Shown piece after piece: positions 1 to 7,739 of a stretch of DNA of 64,000 bases. Source of the stretch: CAIUMH01 sp963758555 (GTDB lineage Bacteria > Actinomycetota > Acidimicrobiia > Acidimicrobiales > RAAP-2); the NCBI GenBank assembly GCA_963758555.1, contig CAVWVW010000003.1, forward strand, positions 1,674,001-1,738,000, read 5' to 3'. The notes under the pieces are model-generated. The model ran no database searches, was not told where the DNA came from, and saw only the letters and a list, made by a program, of their open reading frames with translations. Positions within the stretch are counted from its first letter, which is position 1. The number at the start of each line of letters is the position of its first letter. A program made the position numbers and the translations under genes.

Positions 1-171
1 ATGGCGGTGGGCAGCGAGACGACGATCTTGGAGCGCATCAAGCGCTTCAAGGACGCTGGCGTCACCGACTTCGCGGCCCGGATCGTCCCGCTGGGTGCCA
101 CGCCCGAAGAGCGCTTCGGCTCTCGCCAGCGCACCCAGGACTTCCTCGCCGAGCTCTGTCCCGAGATCTGA
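1..171 (+). CDS. LLM-class (F420-dependent type) oxidoreductase, C-terminal fragment
   Basis: The frame is open from the first base and ends at TGA 169-171, giving 56 residues. The tail ERIKRFKDAGVTDF followed by ...RIVPLG and a final helix ending in LAELCPEI resembles the C-terminus of luciferase-like monooxygenase family enzymes, where a loading helix 'ER...aGvtdf' precedes the last barrel strand. Most of the gene lies left of the window. The family uses F420 or flavin to oxidise or reduce organic substrates; the substrate cannot be told from this fragment. The first ATG in the window is most likely internal. Confidence 0.6.
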   Translation: MAVGSETTILERIKRFKDAGVTDFAARIVPLGATPEERFGSRQRTQDFLAELCPEI

Positions 172-218
172 GCGCGTCGCTCCGGCGAGCCTTTGGACCG
201 CTCAGTACACTGCGCCTC

Positions 219-1040
219 GTGGCCATCCATCCTCGACTCTCGTTGAACAGCGTCAGCACCTGGGGTCAGTCCCTCGCTGATGACATCGCCCTGTGGCAGA
301 GCCTCGGGATCAAGCACGTAGGCCTGATCTTGCCCAAGATCAAGGCTGTCGGTTGGTCCGAGGCGGCGGCCATGGTCACCGAAGCCGAGCTCGAGGTCTC
401 CACCATCTTCGGGCCGACGTTTCGGCCCCACGACGCCGATCCCTCGTTGGGCTGGCTCGACGAGGACCGAGCGGAGACCGTCGAGACCCTTGAGTTCGCC
501 GCCGAGATCGGTGCCGCGTCGGTCTACGTCTGCAGCGGCGCTGCCGCCTCGCTCAGCTGGGAAGAGGCCGCGGCGTCGTTCTGTGACGTCATCGCTCCCT
601 CGGTCGAGGCGTCGCGCGCGCTGCACGTGCCGATCCTGCTGGAACCGACCAACCCGCTCCGCTCTGACGTGAGCTTCGTCTTCTGGCAGCGAGATGCCAT
701 GGACCTCGCCCGCCAAGCGGGCACCAAGGTCATGCTGGACTTCCAATCCTGCTGGTACGAGCGGGGCATCGCCGCGACGATCACCGAGAACATCGATCTC
801 GTCGGCGTCGTCCAGATCTCTGACTACGTGATCGGCACCACCGAGACCGGCAACCGTGCCGTGCCCGGGGACGGCGACATCCCGCTCGAGCGCCTGATCG
901 CCATCGCCCTCGATGCTGGCTTCGAGGGCGCCTTCGACCTCGAGGTCATGGGCAAGCGCGTGGAGGAGGAGGGCTACGCCTCAGCGATGCGCCGCTCCAT
1001 CGAGGTTGCCAGCGCCATGCTGGAGAAGCTCGGCGCCTGA
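219..1040 (+). CDS. Sugar phosphate isomerase/epimerase-like TIM-barrel protein
   Basis: 273 residues from a GTG start. The sequence reads as a xylose-isomerase-like TIM barrel (AP endonuclease 2 family): an N-terminal strand LSLNSVSTWG, a metal-ligand type Glu in LLEPTNPL, an Asp in VMLDFQSCWYERG, a QISDYV strand, PGDGDIPLERLI, and a late FDLEVMGK strand. These positions match the divalent-metal site of the fold. Such proteins isomerise or epimerise sugars or inositol derivatives, or serve as sugar lyases; the substrate is not identifiable. No clear Shine-Dalgarno site precedes the GTG, so the start is only probable. It sits 47 bases after the LLM fragment on the same strand, and converges on the lipoyl gene with a shared hairpin between them. 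Confidence 0.8.
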   Translation: MAIHPRLSLNSVSTWGQSLADDIALWQSLGIKHVGLILPKIKAVGWSEAAAMVTEAELEVSTIFGPTFRPHDADPSLGWLDEDRAETVETLEFAAEIGAASVYVCSGAAASLSWEEAAASFCDVIAPSVEASRALHVPILLEPTNPLRSDVSFVFWQRDAMDLARQAGTKVMLDFQSCWYERGIAATITENIDLVGVVQISDYVIGTTETGNRAVPGDGDIPLERLIAIALDAGFEGAFDLEVMGKRVEEEGYASAMRRSIEVASAMLEKLGA

Positions 1041-1058
1041 GCCAGCCCGACGGCTCAG
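1037..1058. terminator. Hairpin between convergent genes
   Basis: CTGAGCC at 1037-1043 pairs with GGCTCAG at 1052-1058 across an 8-base loop. It overlaps the stop codons of the isomerase-like gene (+) and the lipoyl gene (-), as expected for a bidirectional terminator. There is no T tract. Confidence 0.45.
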
Positions 1059-1297
1059 TCGATGGTGGTGATGGTGCCGATCTCGGCACCGATCTCGTAG
1101 TCCACCTCTTCGTCAGCATCCCAGTGCACGACGCCCGTGCCACCCGACTCGATCTCGATCTCCACCTTGTCGGTGGCGATCAAGAAGAGCGGCTCTCCCT
1201 CGTTGACCGTCGAACCCTCGGCGACCAGCTTCTCGACGAGCGTCGCCTCGGTGGCGTCAGGCGACGACCTTGGGATGCGGATTACGAACTCAGCCAC
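1055..1297 (-). CDS. Stand-alone lipoyl/biotinyl-attachment domain protein
   Basis: 80 residues, about the size of one lipoyl domain. The attachment hairpin is IATDKVEIEIES with Lys44 as the predicted modified residue; the DK-V context is the lipoyl type seen in 2-oxoacid dehydrogenase E2 subunits, whereas biotin domains usually have MKM. The E2 core and subunit-binding domains are absent, and no E1, E2 or E3 gene is near. It may be a free lipoyl carrier or the detached first domain of an E2. It faces the isomerase-like gene and shares a hairpin with it. Confidence 0.8.
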   Translation of the reverse strand: MAEFVIRIPRSSPDATEATLVEKLVAEGSTVNEGEPLFLIATDKVEIEIESGGTGVVHWDADEEVDYEIGAEIGTITTID

Positions 1298-1511
1298 AGG
1301 AAAGGACCTCCACAGTCAGCCACGGGGAGCGTGCCCGGCACATCGTAGAGCGACGCGAGCGGATCTGCGAAGCCCGTGGCCCACAGCTGGGCGAGCTCGC
1401 TACTTGCTTCGGGCGGGGTCGAGGACCAAGATCGCGCACAGCGAGGAGGAGACAGCGCGGCCCAAGAGCCCGATGCGACGCTCGCCGATCGCCACAGAGG
1501 GGGCAGTGCCA

Positions 1512-2339
1512 ATGAGTGACCTTTCCATCAAGCAGCTGGGCGAGACGGTCGGTGCCGAGATCGTCGACGTCGACGTCGACGAGCTCCTCCACGACCCCTC
1601 GGTCCCAGAGGCGGTCCTCCACGCGCTCGACGCCAACGGCGTACTCGTCTTCAGAGAGCTCCACCTCGATGACGAGTCCCAGGTGGCCTTCGCCCGACGC
1701 CTCGGCACACCGGTGGCCGTCCCGAGCCACCCGATCCCCGAGATCACGGTGATCTCGCTCGCTGACACCAATCCCATCGCTGAGTACCTCAAGGGTGCGT
1801 TCGAATACCACATCGATGGCTCCATGGACGAGATCCCGTCGAAGGCGTCGCTCTTGACCGCGCACGTCGTTCCCGAGGGCAGCGGCGACACGGAGTTCGC
1901 CAGCTCCTACGCCGCCTACGACGCCTTGAGCGACGAGCAGAAGGAGCTCTACAGCACCTACCAGGTGGTCCACAGCTTCGAGGCCACACAGCGCAAGACG
2001 CATCCTGACCCGACACCCGAGGAGCTGGCTGACTGGCGGACACGCCCCACCAAGCTCCACCCGCTCGTCTGGGAGCACGAGCACGGTCGCAAGTCGCTGG
2101 TGTTGGGCTCGACCGCCTCGCACGTCGAGGGGCTCGACCTCGACGAGGGCCGAGCGCTCCTCGAAGAGCTGCTCTCGATGGCCACCGCCCCGGGTCGGGT
2201 CTACCGCCACCAGTGGACGGTGGGCGACCTCGTCATCTGGGACAACCGAGGTGTCATGCACCGAGCGTGCTACTACGACGCCGCATCCAACCGAGAGATG
2301 CACCGCACCACCCTGGTGGGCGAAGAGGCCATCGCCTAG
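1512..2339 (+). CDS. TauD/TfdA-family 2-oxoglutarate Fe(II) dioxygenase
   Basis: 275 residues from ATG 1512. A purine-rich GAGGGGG just upstream decides the start; the open frame runs back to 1137 but that part overlaps the lipoyl gene and has no family similarity. The Fe(II) triad is visible: His100-x-Asp102 in YHIDGS and His250 in VMHRA, with Arg265 fifteen residues later as the 2-oxoglutarate carboxylate ligand. WDNRGVMHRA is typical of TauD/TfdA enzymes, which hydroxylate sulfonates, phenoxyacids or other acids while decarboxylating 2-oxoglutarate. The P450 gene follows 108 bases on, so the two oxygenases may belong to one catabolic function, though a hairpin and a candidate operator lie between them. 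Confidence 0.88.
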   Translation: MSDLSIKQLGETVGAEIVDVDVDELLHDPSVPEAVLHALDANGVLVFRELHLDDESQVAFARRLGTPVAVPSHPIPEITVISLADTNPIAEYLKGAFEYHIDGSMDEIPSKASLLTAHVVPEGSGDTEFASSYAAYDALSDEQKELYSTYQVVHSFEATQRKTHPDPTPEELADWRTRPTKLHPLVWEHEHGRKSLVLGSTASHVEGLDLDEGRALLEELLSMATAPGRVYRHQWTVGDLVIWDNRGVMHRACYYDAASNREMHRTTLVGEEAIA

Positions 2340-2350
2340 CTCGCAGGCAG

Positions 2351-2373
2351 GACGAGGCTCTGCGGGGCTCGTC
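2351..2373 (+). terminator. Probable terminator of the TauD-family gene
   Basis: GACGAG at 2351-2356 pairs with CTCGTC at 2368-2373 with an 11-base GC-rich loop, 11 bases past the stop. No T run follows, as is common in GC-rich actinobacteria. Confidence 0.35.
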
Positions 2374-2389
2374 TCGCTCTCCTAGTATC

Positions 2390-2408
2390 TTCATCAAGTT
2401 CTTGTGAA
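2390..2408. promoter_or_regulatory. Imperfect palindrome upstream of the P450 gene
   Basis: The 19-base element TTCATCAAGTTCTTGTGAA has inner arms CAAG/CTTG around TT and outer arms TTCA/TGAA, with one extra T on the left. It ends 39 bases before the P450 start, in a short AT-richer stretch. Its size and position fit an operator for a TetR- or GntR-type dimer, but no regulator gene is adjacent. Confidence 0.35.
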
Positions 2409-2447
2409 TCGGACTCGGCGCGGTCCCAGAGACGAAGTGGTGGGCAG

Positions 2448-3740
2448 ATGACCTTCGAGGTAGACGAGATCGACTTCTTCCGTGGCAACGAGGAAGAGAT
2501 CCTCCTTGACCCCTATCCGTACCTCGACAAGATGCGCGCCGTCTGTCCCGTGCACACCGAGACCCACCACGACGTGGTCATGGTCACCGGCTACGCCGAA
2601 GCTCGCGACGTCTACAACGACAACGCCACCTTCTCGTCGGCGAACTCGGTCACCGGTCCGTTCCCTGGCTTCCCCGTCCCCCTGGAGGGCGACGACGTCT
2701 CTGACCAGATCGAGGCGCAGCGCGACCTGCTCCCGATGAGCGACCAGATCATCGCCTTCGACCCACCCAAGCACACCGAGCACCGCTCGGTGATGCTGCG
2801 CCTGCTCACGCCGAAGCGCCTGAAGGAGAACGAAGACCTCATGTGGGCGCTGGTCGACCGCCACCTGGATCCCTTCGTCGCCGACGGTCACTGCGAGTTC
2901 ATCTCGGCCTATGCGTCGCCCTTCACCCTCTCGATCATCAGCGACCTGCTCGGCGTGCCCGATGACGACAAGGAAGAGTTCCGGAAGGACCTCGGTGGCC
3001 GCGGCGACTCCGACGGCGACGCCAACATCGGCAGCACCGAAGCAGCCATGGCGCACAACCCCCTCGAAGCGCTCTACAACCGCTTCGCCGCCTACATCGA
3101 GGACCGCCGAGAGCACCCGCGCGACGACGTGCTCGGCGGCATGGCCGCGGCCACCTTCCCGGATGGTTCGACACCTGATCCGGGCGACGTGGCTCGGGTG
3201 GCGGTCAACGTCTTCGCCGCCGGTCAAGAGACCACCGTGCGCTTCTTGGCCGCAGCCGTCAAGATCCTCGCGGAGGACCCTGCGCTCCAGGACCAGCTTC
3301 GAGCCGACCGCTCCCTGGTCCCCAACTTCGTCGAGGAGACCCTCCGCCTAGAAGCCCCCGTCAAGGGCGACTTCCGCGTGGCGAGGACGCCGAAGAACGT
3401 CGGCGGCGTCGACATCCCCGCCGGCTCGTGCGTCATGGTGCTCAACGGCGCAGCCAACCGCGACCCGCGCCAGTTCGAGCGACCCAGCGAGTTCGACGTC
3501 GAGCGTGAGAACGCCCGGCACCACATCGCCTTCGGCTACGGCGTCCACACCTGCCCGGGCGCTCCCCTGGCGCGCACCGAGGGCGTGGTCAGCATCAACC
3601 GGATCCTCGACCGCATGGGCGACATCCGGATCTCCGAGGAGCACCATGGACCGGAGGGGAACCGGCACTTCTCGTACATCCCCACCTACATCCTGCGGGG
3701 CCTGACCGACCTGCACGTCACCTTCACGCCGCTCGGCTGA
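2448..3740 (+). CDS. Cytochrome P450
   Basis: 430 residues, the normal size of a soluble bacterial P450. The I-helix oxygen-activation motif AGQET has Glu261-Thr262, the K-helix ExxR is EETLRLEAP, and the haem loop FGYGVHTCPGAPLAR places the thiolate ligand at Cys369. There is no membrane anchor. The enzyme hydroxylates or otherwise oxidises an unknown substrate using electrons from a ferredoxin; no ferredoxin is adjacent, but an orphan [3Fe-4S]-type ferredoxin is encoded at 39201-39395. The gene is preceded by a palindrome that could be its operator and converges on a membrane-protein gene. Confidence 0.95.
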   Translation: MTFEVDEIDFFRGNEEEILLDPYPYLDKMRAVCPVHTETHHDVVMVTGYAEARDVYNDNATFSSANSVTGPFPGFPVPLEGDDVSDQIEAQRDLLPMSDQIIAFDPPKHTEHRSVMLRLLTPKRLKENEDLMWALVDRHLDPFVADGHCEFISAYASPFTLSIISDLLGVPDDDKEEFRKDLGGRGDSDGDANIGSTEAAMAHNPLEALYNRFAAYIEDRREHPRDDVLGGMAAATFPDGSTPDPGDVARVAVNVFAAGQETTVRFLAAAVKILAEDPALQDQLRADRSLVPNFVEETLRLEAPVKGDFRVARTPKNVGGVDIPAGSCVMVLNGAANRDPRQFERPSEFDVERENARHHIAFGYGVHTCPGAPLARTEGVVSINRILDRMGDIRISEEHHGPEGNRHFSYIPTYILRGLTDLHVTFTPLG

Positions 3741-3747
3741 GCCGAGC
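3731..3747. terminator. Hairpin built around the P450 stop codon
   Basis: GCTCGGC-TGA-GCCGAGC is a perfect 7-base stem whose 3-base loop is the TGA stop of the P450 gene. It lies between convergent genes and could end transcription from both sides. Confidence 0.5.
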
Positions 3748-3752
3748 CCGCC

Positions 3753-4610
3753 TCATGAGGTGGCGTGAGACCTGGTCCTCTCGGGCAGCAGCAAGATCGC
3801 GCCGACGAGGAAGCAGATCGCTCCGACGAAGGTGCCGAGGTTGGTGAGCTCGACGTTCCAGATCTGACCCGTGCTCGGCACGATGTACGAGGCGATCGCC
3901 GAGGCGCCGAAGGCGATCGAGCCCACCAGGTTGAGCGCCGTGATCCACCAGGAGAGCTCTCGCGGGGACCACGACAGCCAGCCGTGTGACACCTCGAACC
4001 AAGCCATCCCGCTGGCGATCAAGAAGCAGATCGACCCCAAGGCGTCGGGCCGCCAGACGTGGTGGGCGGCTTGGGTCGAGCTGAGGTCCGACGAGACGGC
4101 GACCACCGTGCTGACGTTGAAGAAGATGGTCCCGATCAGCTGGACGCCACAGGCCCACCAGTCGATCTGCTGGGGTCGGTACGTGAAGACCTTGCCCCAG
4201 CCGTGCGCTGGTCCATCCGGCCCGGAGTCGACGGACTCTCGATACTGGAGGAAGCCGGCAGAGGTGAAGAAGAGCGACCCGATGAAGTAGGTGAGCGAGT
4301 CCACCTGAGGTCTGACGGCCTGTGCGTAGCCAGGGAGCGCCCCCAAGGCGAACAGGGCCGAACCGATGGCGAAGAGGACCCCGATCCACCAGCCCCGAGC
4401 TCGCGGGTCCCACCAGGTGCCCCGGGGCGTGGCGCCGACGTCGTGCTTGCGATGAGCTCGTGAGTCCCACCGCGCCAGCACGCCGTTGGGTCGCTCCACC
4501 TCGACGAAGGTCACGAACGGGCCAAGTCCCCGGGTGCGTGTGCCTGGCTCGCCCAGCCCGAGGCTCGGCCTGCTGGTCAGCCAGGTGTCTGCGTGCTCTC
4601 CGACAGGCAT
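3753..4610 (-). CDS. YrhK-like integral membrane protein
   Basis: 285 residues. After a polar N-terminal third of about 75 residues come roughly six to seven hydrophobic segments (for example WWIGVLFAIGSALFALGALPG, LGSICFLIASGMAWF, LGTFVGAICFLVGAILLLP). Repeated units of the form 'W...G..L.G...F..S' suggest tandem YrhK-type two-helix modules. The function of YrhK-domain proteins is unknown. It faces the P450 gene and stands 28 bases after the YjbR-like gene on the same strand, so the pair could be co-transcribed. Confidence 0.65.
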   Translation of the reverse strand: MPVGEHADTWLTSRPSLGLGEPGTRTRGLGPFVTFVEVERPNGVLARWDSRAHRKHDVGATPRGTWWDPRARGWWIGVLFAIGSALFALGALPGYAQAVRPQVDSLTYFIGSLFFTSAGFLQYRESVDSGPDGPAHGWGKVFTYRPQQIDWWACGVQLIGTIFFNVSTVVAVSSDLSSTQAAHHVWRPDALGSICFLIASGMAWFEVSHGWLSWSPRELSWWITALNLVGSIAFGASAIASYIVPSTGQIWNVELTNLGTFVGAICFLVGAILLLPERTRSHATS

Positions 4611-4638
4611 CTGACAAGTATCGCGACTGCCGCCGAGG

Positions 4639-5037
4639 TCAGCTGCCGCCCACCTCCTGTTGGAACTGGAGGACCAGCGCCTCTGGCGCCACGCTCATCC
4701 ACGCGTCTTCGATCGCCGTGGTGAGCTCGGCGTCGCCGATCTCGTCGAGGGCGATGAGCACCGCCGGATAGCCATCGAAGTGCGGGATGGTGAAGATGCC
4801 CCCGACACCCATGGCGAGGACTGCCTCTTTCTCCTCGAGCGAACCCGTGGTGAGCCCGAAGATGGGGCCTTGGGGCACAGGCTCGTCGCCGAAGCGCTTG
4901 AGGTCGGCCTTGGAGAACGGGCGGTCCCAGAGGAAGGCGCTCTTGTCCACGAACCACGTCCGGTTCCGAAAGCGGAGCCCCTCTTCGACGTGGGGCAACG
5001 TGCCGACGACTGCTTCGAGGTGCTCGAGGGTGGCCAT
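4639..5037 (-). CDS. MmcQ/YjbR family protein
   Basis: 132 residues with the usual YjbR layout: an N-terminal helix (LEAVVGTLPHVEEGLRF), FRNRTWFVDK, a central LTTGSLEEKEAVLAM segment, FTIPHFDGYPAVLIAL, and a C-terminal helix with AWMSVAPEAL. The family has a CyaY-like fold and is often called DNA-binding, but its role is not established. Probably the first gene of a leftward pair with the YrhK-like gene. Confidence 0.8.
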   Translation of the reverse strand: MATLEHLEAVVGTLPHVEEGLRFRNRTWFVDKSAFLWDRPFSKADLKRFGDEPVPQGPIFGLTTGSLEEKEAVLAMGVGGIFTIPHFDGYPAVLIALDEIGDAELTTAIEDAWMSVAPEALVLQFQQEVGGS

Positions 5038-5161
5038 GGATCGGCATCGTAGCCAGCGCGTGGCGCTGGCAATCTATAGGGTGCATCGCACCTGGAGATC
5101 TGATCGTGGCGCCTCGGCCGAGCGAAGCTCGACGCGACGCCCCCTGCGTCGTGAGGTACTG

Positions 5162-5897
5162 ATGAAGCTTAAGGTCACGGAGGTTGGTGCTGGAGAGCGA
5201 CTGGTCGTCTTCGTCCATGGCGCGCTCGGGCAGCGGTCGGTCCTTCAACCGCGTCGCCGACCTCTTGGACGACGAGTTCAGGATCGTCTACTACGACCGC
5301 CGCGGCTACGGCGAGAACGCTCTCGCCGCCGTCGACGGTCCGGTGGGCGTCGACACGCACATCGATGACCTCATCGAGGTCCTCGACGGTCGGCACGCCA
5401 TCGTGATCGGCCACTCCTTCGGAGGGCTCACCACGCTCGGCGCGGCCGTGCGCGCACCCGAGCTCGTCGACGCCCTCGGCGCCTATGAGACCTCCATGGC
5501 ATGGTCGCCAGGTTGGGACGACACCGTGATGCGGGGCGTCTTGGCGGGTCCCGATCCCGCCGATGCCGGTCTGCGCCTGATGCTGGGCGAGCGCTATGAC
5601 CGCATGGATGATGACGAGCGAGCACGACGGCTCGTCGATGCTGCAGCGTTCGCGGCCGAGGAGCGATCGATCAGAGACCGCCCTCCCCTCTATGACGTCT
5701 CGGCGATCAAAGCCCCCCTGGTGTTCGGGCGGAGCGATCCCGCCGTGATGCCCTCGGTGGCGGCCTTCTTGGAGGCGAACGTCCCGACCATGGAGATCAT
5801 GGAGCTGCCCGGTGCCGGTCACCATGCTCATCGGAGCGATCCCGAGGGCTTCGCCAGGCTGACGCGCCGAGCGAGTGAGCTCGCTGCCTCGCGCTAG
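5162..5897 (+). pseudogene. Alpha/beta hydrolase, interrupted by a one-base frameshift
   Basis: Translation starts at ATG 5162 with MKLKVTEVGAGERL and VVFVHGALG (the oxyanion strand HG) and then leaves frame. The remainder continues one base later from 5232 as SGRSFNRVADLL, YYDRRGYG, the nucleophile elbow GHSFGG, and ends with GAGHHAH carrying the catalytic His. Removing one C at about 5231 restores a continuous hydrolase of about 245 residues. All motifs are intact on both sides, so an assembly indel is likelier than a decayed gene. Substrate unknown. The next gene, DCC-like, follows 52 bases downstream on the same strand. Confidence 0.8.
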
Positions 5898-5949
5898 GTC
5901 CCGCCCGGCGAGATCGAGGTGCCCGAGGGGGCGCCGATAGCCTCGAGCC

Positions 5950-6321
5950 GTGCCCCCCACGCTGATCTATGACGGTGACTGCGGGTTCTGCACGACGACT
6001 GCCGCCTGGGTCTCCAAGCACTGGCCAGAGCGCGACGGCACCCGTGCCGTTCCCTGGCAGCACCTCTCGAGCGGCGAGGTGCTCGCCACGACGTTGAGCG
6101 CCGACGAGCTCGCTCGTGCTGCGTGGTGGATCGACGGCGACTGCCAGGAAGAGGGTGCCCGGGCGGTCGCCCGAGCCCTCATCGCCACCGAGGGACCCTG
6201 GGCCATCGTGGGCAAGGTCCTCCTCCACCCACCGCTGGCGTGGCTGGCTCCTTGGGGCTATCGGCTGGTCGCCCGCTACCGCTCTCGACTTCCCGGGGGC
6301 ACGCCTGCCTGCAAGCTCTGA
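5950..6321 (+). CDS. DCC-family thiol-disulfide oxidoreductase-like protein (DUF393)
   Basis: 123 residues from a GTG start. The signature YDGDCGFC lies at residues 7-14, close to the N-terminus as in this family, with a possible redox CxxC (Cys11 and Cys14), followed by WHL.. and a PLAWLAPWGYRLVARYR C-terminus. The fold is thioredoxin-like and the family's electron partners are not known. It precedes the cysteine dioxygenase-rhodanese pair on the same strand and may share a thiol-related theme with it, but an AT-rich regulatory region of 260 bases separates them. Confidence 0.85.
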   Translation: MPPTLIYDGDCGFCTTTAAWVSKHWPERDGTRAVPWQHLSSGEVLATTLSADELARAAWWIDGDCQEEGARAVARALIATEGPWAIVGKVLLHPPLAWLAPWGYRLVARYRSRLPGGTPACKL

Positions 6322-6375
6322 GCAAAGCCGTGCATCACCAGAAAAAATGTCTCTACCTGGACTTTCTAAAACTCT

Positions 6376-6395
6376 ATAAATCCGACTGGATTTAT
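6376..6395. promoter_or_regulatory. Perfect palindrome in front of the cysteine dioxygenase-rhodanese operon
   Basis: ATAAATCC-GACT-GGATTTAT is a perfect 8-base inverted repeat with a 4-base spacer, in an AT-rich island (about 6340-6410) inside GC-rich DNA. No T tract follows, so an operator is more likely than a terminator. It lies about 190 bases before the dioxygenase start, leaving room for a promoter and a long 5' leader. Confidence 0.5.
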
Positions 6396-6581
6396 CAGGT
6401 AATCCTCCCTAGTCTGTCCCCTGTGCCCACGACGATCACACCTCTCAGAGCTGCAGCGACCTTGAGGCGCGCCTCTCGTCGCTGTATGCGGTGACCCTTC
6501 GGGGACTCTCGACCCGACGCGTCGGAACCGCACGCCGTCACCTCGTACGCACAGAACCTCTGATTTGAAAGCAGCACGCTC

Positions 6582-7097
6582 ATGACCACACTTCTCACGT
6601 CCCCCTCCAGCCAGGCCGCACCTCCGGCGCCGGCTCTCAGCCTCCACGAGCTGGCCGCCATCGCCCGCGGCTTGGCCGAGACCGCGCACATCTGGCCTGA
6701 CGTCACCGATCCAAAGGAGCGGATCTGGCACACGATCGCTCGTACCGATCGCTTCGAGGCCTTCGTCATCGCGTGGCCGGCGGGCTCGTCGATCGAGCTC
6801 CACGACCACGGCGAGGCCGCCGGTGCGATCGCCGTGGCCGCCGGTGAGCTCATCGAGACCGCCGTGCACGACGTCGCCGGGTGGCCGACGTTCCTGCCCA
6901 CCCGCCTCACCGCCGGCATCCAGCTCTCGTTCCGAGAGGGGCACGTCCACGGTCTGCACAACCCTGGGCTCGTCCCTGCGCTGACGGTCCACGTCTACTC
7001 CCCCGTGCTGCGTTCGATGACCTTCTTCGACCACGATGATGAGGGAGCTCGGCTTGCGGTCCGCACCGAGCTGTTCGACCCTGAGGAGGTGGCATGA
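6582..7097 (+). CDS. Cysteine dioxygenase-like cupin
   Basis: 171 residues. The iron-binding cupin motif is visible as ELHDHGEAAG (HxH) with a third His in EGHVHGLHNPG. The N-terminal helix region (LSLHELAAIARGLAE) and the closing VHVYSPVLRSMTFFD match bacterial cysteine dioxygenases, which oxidise cysteine to cysteine sulfinate with O2. The stop overlaps the start of the rhodanese gene (ATGA), so the two are translationally coupled. A perfect palindrome upstream is the candidate control site. Some bacterial relatives act on 3-mercaptopropionate, so the thiol substrate is not certain. Confidence 0.8.
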   Translation: MTTLLTSPSSQAAPPAPALSLHELAAIARGLAETAHIWPDVTDPKERIWHTIARTDRFEAFVIAWPAGSSIELHDHGEAAGAIAVAAGELIETAVHDVAGWPTFLPTRLTAGIQLSFREGHVHGLHNPGLVPALTVHVYSPVLRSMTFFDHDDEGARLAVRTELFDPEEVA

Positions 7098-7541
7098 CGC
7101 GCAGCGCCGACGACTTGGTGGCAGAAGCTCGAGAGAGGATCAGCCGCATTGCACCGGCAGACGTCGATGAGGTCCTCGACGCTGGCGGGCTTGATCATCG
7201 ACATCCGTCCCCAGCAGCTGCGTGAAGAGGAGGGTGCCTTCCCGGGGGCCATCGTCATCGAGCGAAACGTCCTCGAGTGGCGGCTCGATCCCCAGGGTGA
7301 GCACCGGATACCGCAGATCAGCGGTTACGACCAGCCGGTGATCATCGTGTGCTCGGGCGGCTACGCCTCCAGCTTGGCGGCAGCCTCCCTCACCGATCTC
7401 GGCTTCAGCTCAGCTGCTGATCTCGACGGTGGCTACCAAGCCTGGCGGGCGTGGATCGACACCGACACGGTGGTGCAGCTCGACAGCTACCGCGAGCACG
7501 AGCACGAGCACGAGCACGCGTCGACGAGGCGCAGGCACTGA
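7094..7541 (+). pseudogene. Rhodanese-domain protein, interrupted by a one-base frameshift
   Basis: ATG 7094 overlaps the dioxygenase stop (ATGA) and follows a GAGGAGGT ribosome site. The first 30 or so codons (MTRSADDLVAEARERISRIA) run into a stop at 7223-7225 in that frame, while one base later the rhodanese fold continues as LIIDIRPQQLREEE, FPGAIVIERNVLEW, and the active-site loop VCSGGYASS with Cys as nucleophile. The break lies in 7178-7190. A restored protein would have about 148 residues and move sulfane sulfur. A His/Glu-rich tail (HEHEHEHEH) at the C-terminus could bind metal. Likely an indel artefact rather than loss of function. Confidence 0.78.
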
Positions 7542-7739
7542 GGGACCCGCGACCTTGAGGACACCGAGGTGCACTGCGCTGACAGGGCGACCGAAGGCGA
7601 AGCCCTCCGCCAGCTGGTCGACCAGTTGAGGACCCTCTCGACGCCGCACCAGGATCTCTCGCGAGCTGGATAGACGAGCAGAGGGATCCGAAGCCTTCCA
7701 GACCGGACAGGCTCACACCTCAGATCTGCGTCGTTGCGA

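Noticed and set aside
1137..1511. N-terminal extension of the TauD-family frame
   Set aside because: The extra 125 codons overlap the lipoyl gene and show no family similarity. ATG 1512 has its own ribosome site.
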